Positions 43,096 to 43,114 of a stretch of DNA of 43,114 nucleotides are shown in pieces. Made by a program: the position numbers and the translations under genes. The DNA lies in assembly GCF_041625495.1 (NCBI RefSeq), contig NZ_JBFJTH010000011.1, forward strand, positions 1-43,114, in the 5' to 3' direction. The DNA is from Litorivivens sp041625495. GTDB lineage: Bacteria > Pseudomonadota > Gammaproteobacteria > Pseudomonadales > Spongiibacteraceae. The notes beneath the pieces were generated by a model. That model made no database searches. It was given only the letters and a program-made list of their open reading frames with translations, and was not told the DNA's origin. The number at the start of each line of letters is the position of its first letter. The first letter of the stretch is position 1.

Positions 43096-43114
43096 ATTGA
43101 TGTGTAGATACCGA

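Overview
The window looks like chromosomal DNA from a free-living, probably marine gammaproteobacterium (Cellvibrionales or a relative). This is inferred from MnmC, HrpA and MlaA, from an RssB/RssC pair of Pseudomonas type, from FadD and FadE, and from many RND and TonB-dependent envelope genes. No tRNA, rRNA, insertion sequence, phage gene or CRISPR array was recognised. Genes are dense, and many neighbours overlap by ATGA or TAATG.

Left part (1-16.1 kb). A partial membrane-protein gene leaves the window on the left. To its right is a promoter covered by an inverted-repeat array, then a co-directional run: a 36-residue Trp-rich membrane peptide, a NorD/CbbO-like von Willebrand A protein, a NorQ/CbbQ-type MoxR ATPase, a 45-residue membrane peptide, a 237-residue multi-span protein and a 144-residue single-span protein. 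Next come a TonB-dependent receptor flanked by REP-like palindromes, a 34-residue membrane peptide overlapping an AveC-like (spirocyclase family) gene, and a large MMPL/RND transporter. Converging on this from the right is a minus-strand operon: a paralogous RND transporter, a LolA-like periplasmic protein, a DUF1302-like outer-membrane barrel and a TetR regulator. Its promoter carries a TetR-type palindrome between -35 and -10. The region reads as a trans-envelope handling system for a hydrophobic compound, joined to a MoxR/VWA-serviced membrane complex with no recognised enzyme. This is the best candidate for an undescribed system.

Middle part (16.1-32.0 kb). A minus-strand SDR and mnmC (tRNA wobble-uridine modification) precede a tightly overlapping five-gene oligopeptide ABC operon (oppABCDF-like). 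Its OppC has a fibronectin III-like insertion. Then come a periplasmic coiled-coil protein, fadD with a clear terminator, and hrpA.

Right part (32.0-43.1 kb). A hvfABC/bufferin-type copper RiPP operon has a precursor with 15 EGKCG motifs. It is followed by mlaA, rssB (degenerate receiver plus PP2C phosphatase) and rssC (STAS). fadE faces rssC across a shared stop-codon palindrome. An MFS transporter and an acetoacetate-decarboxylase-like gene lie on the minus strand. A PTPS/QueD-like gene with an SDR, a possible pterin pair, closes the window.
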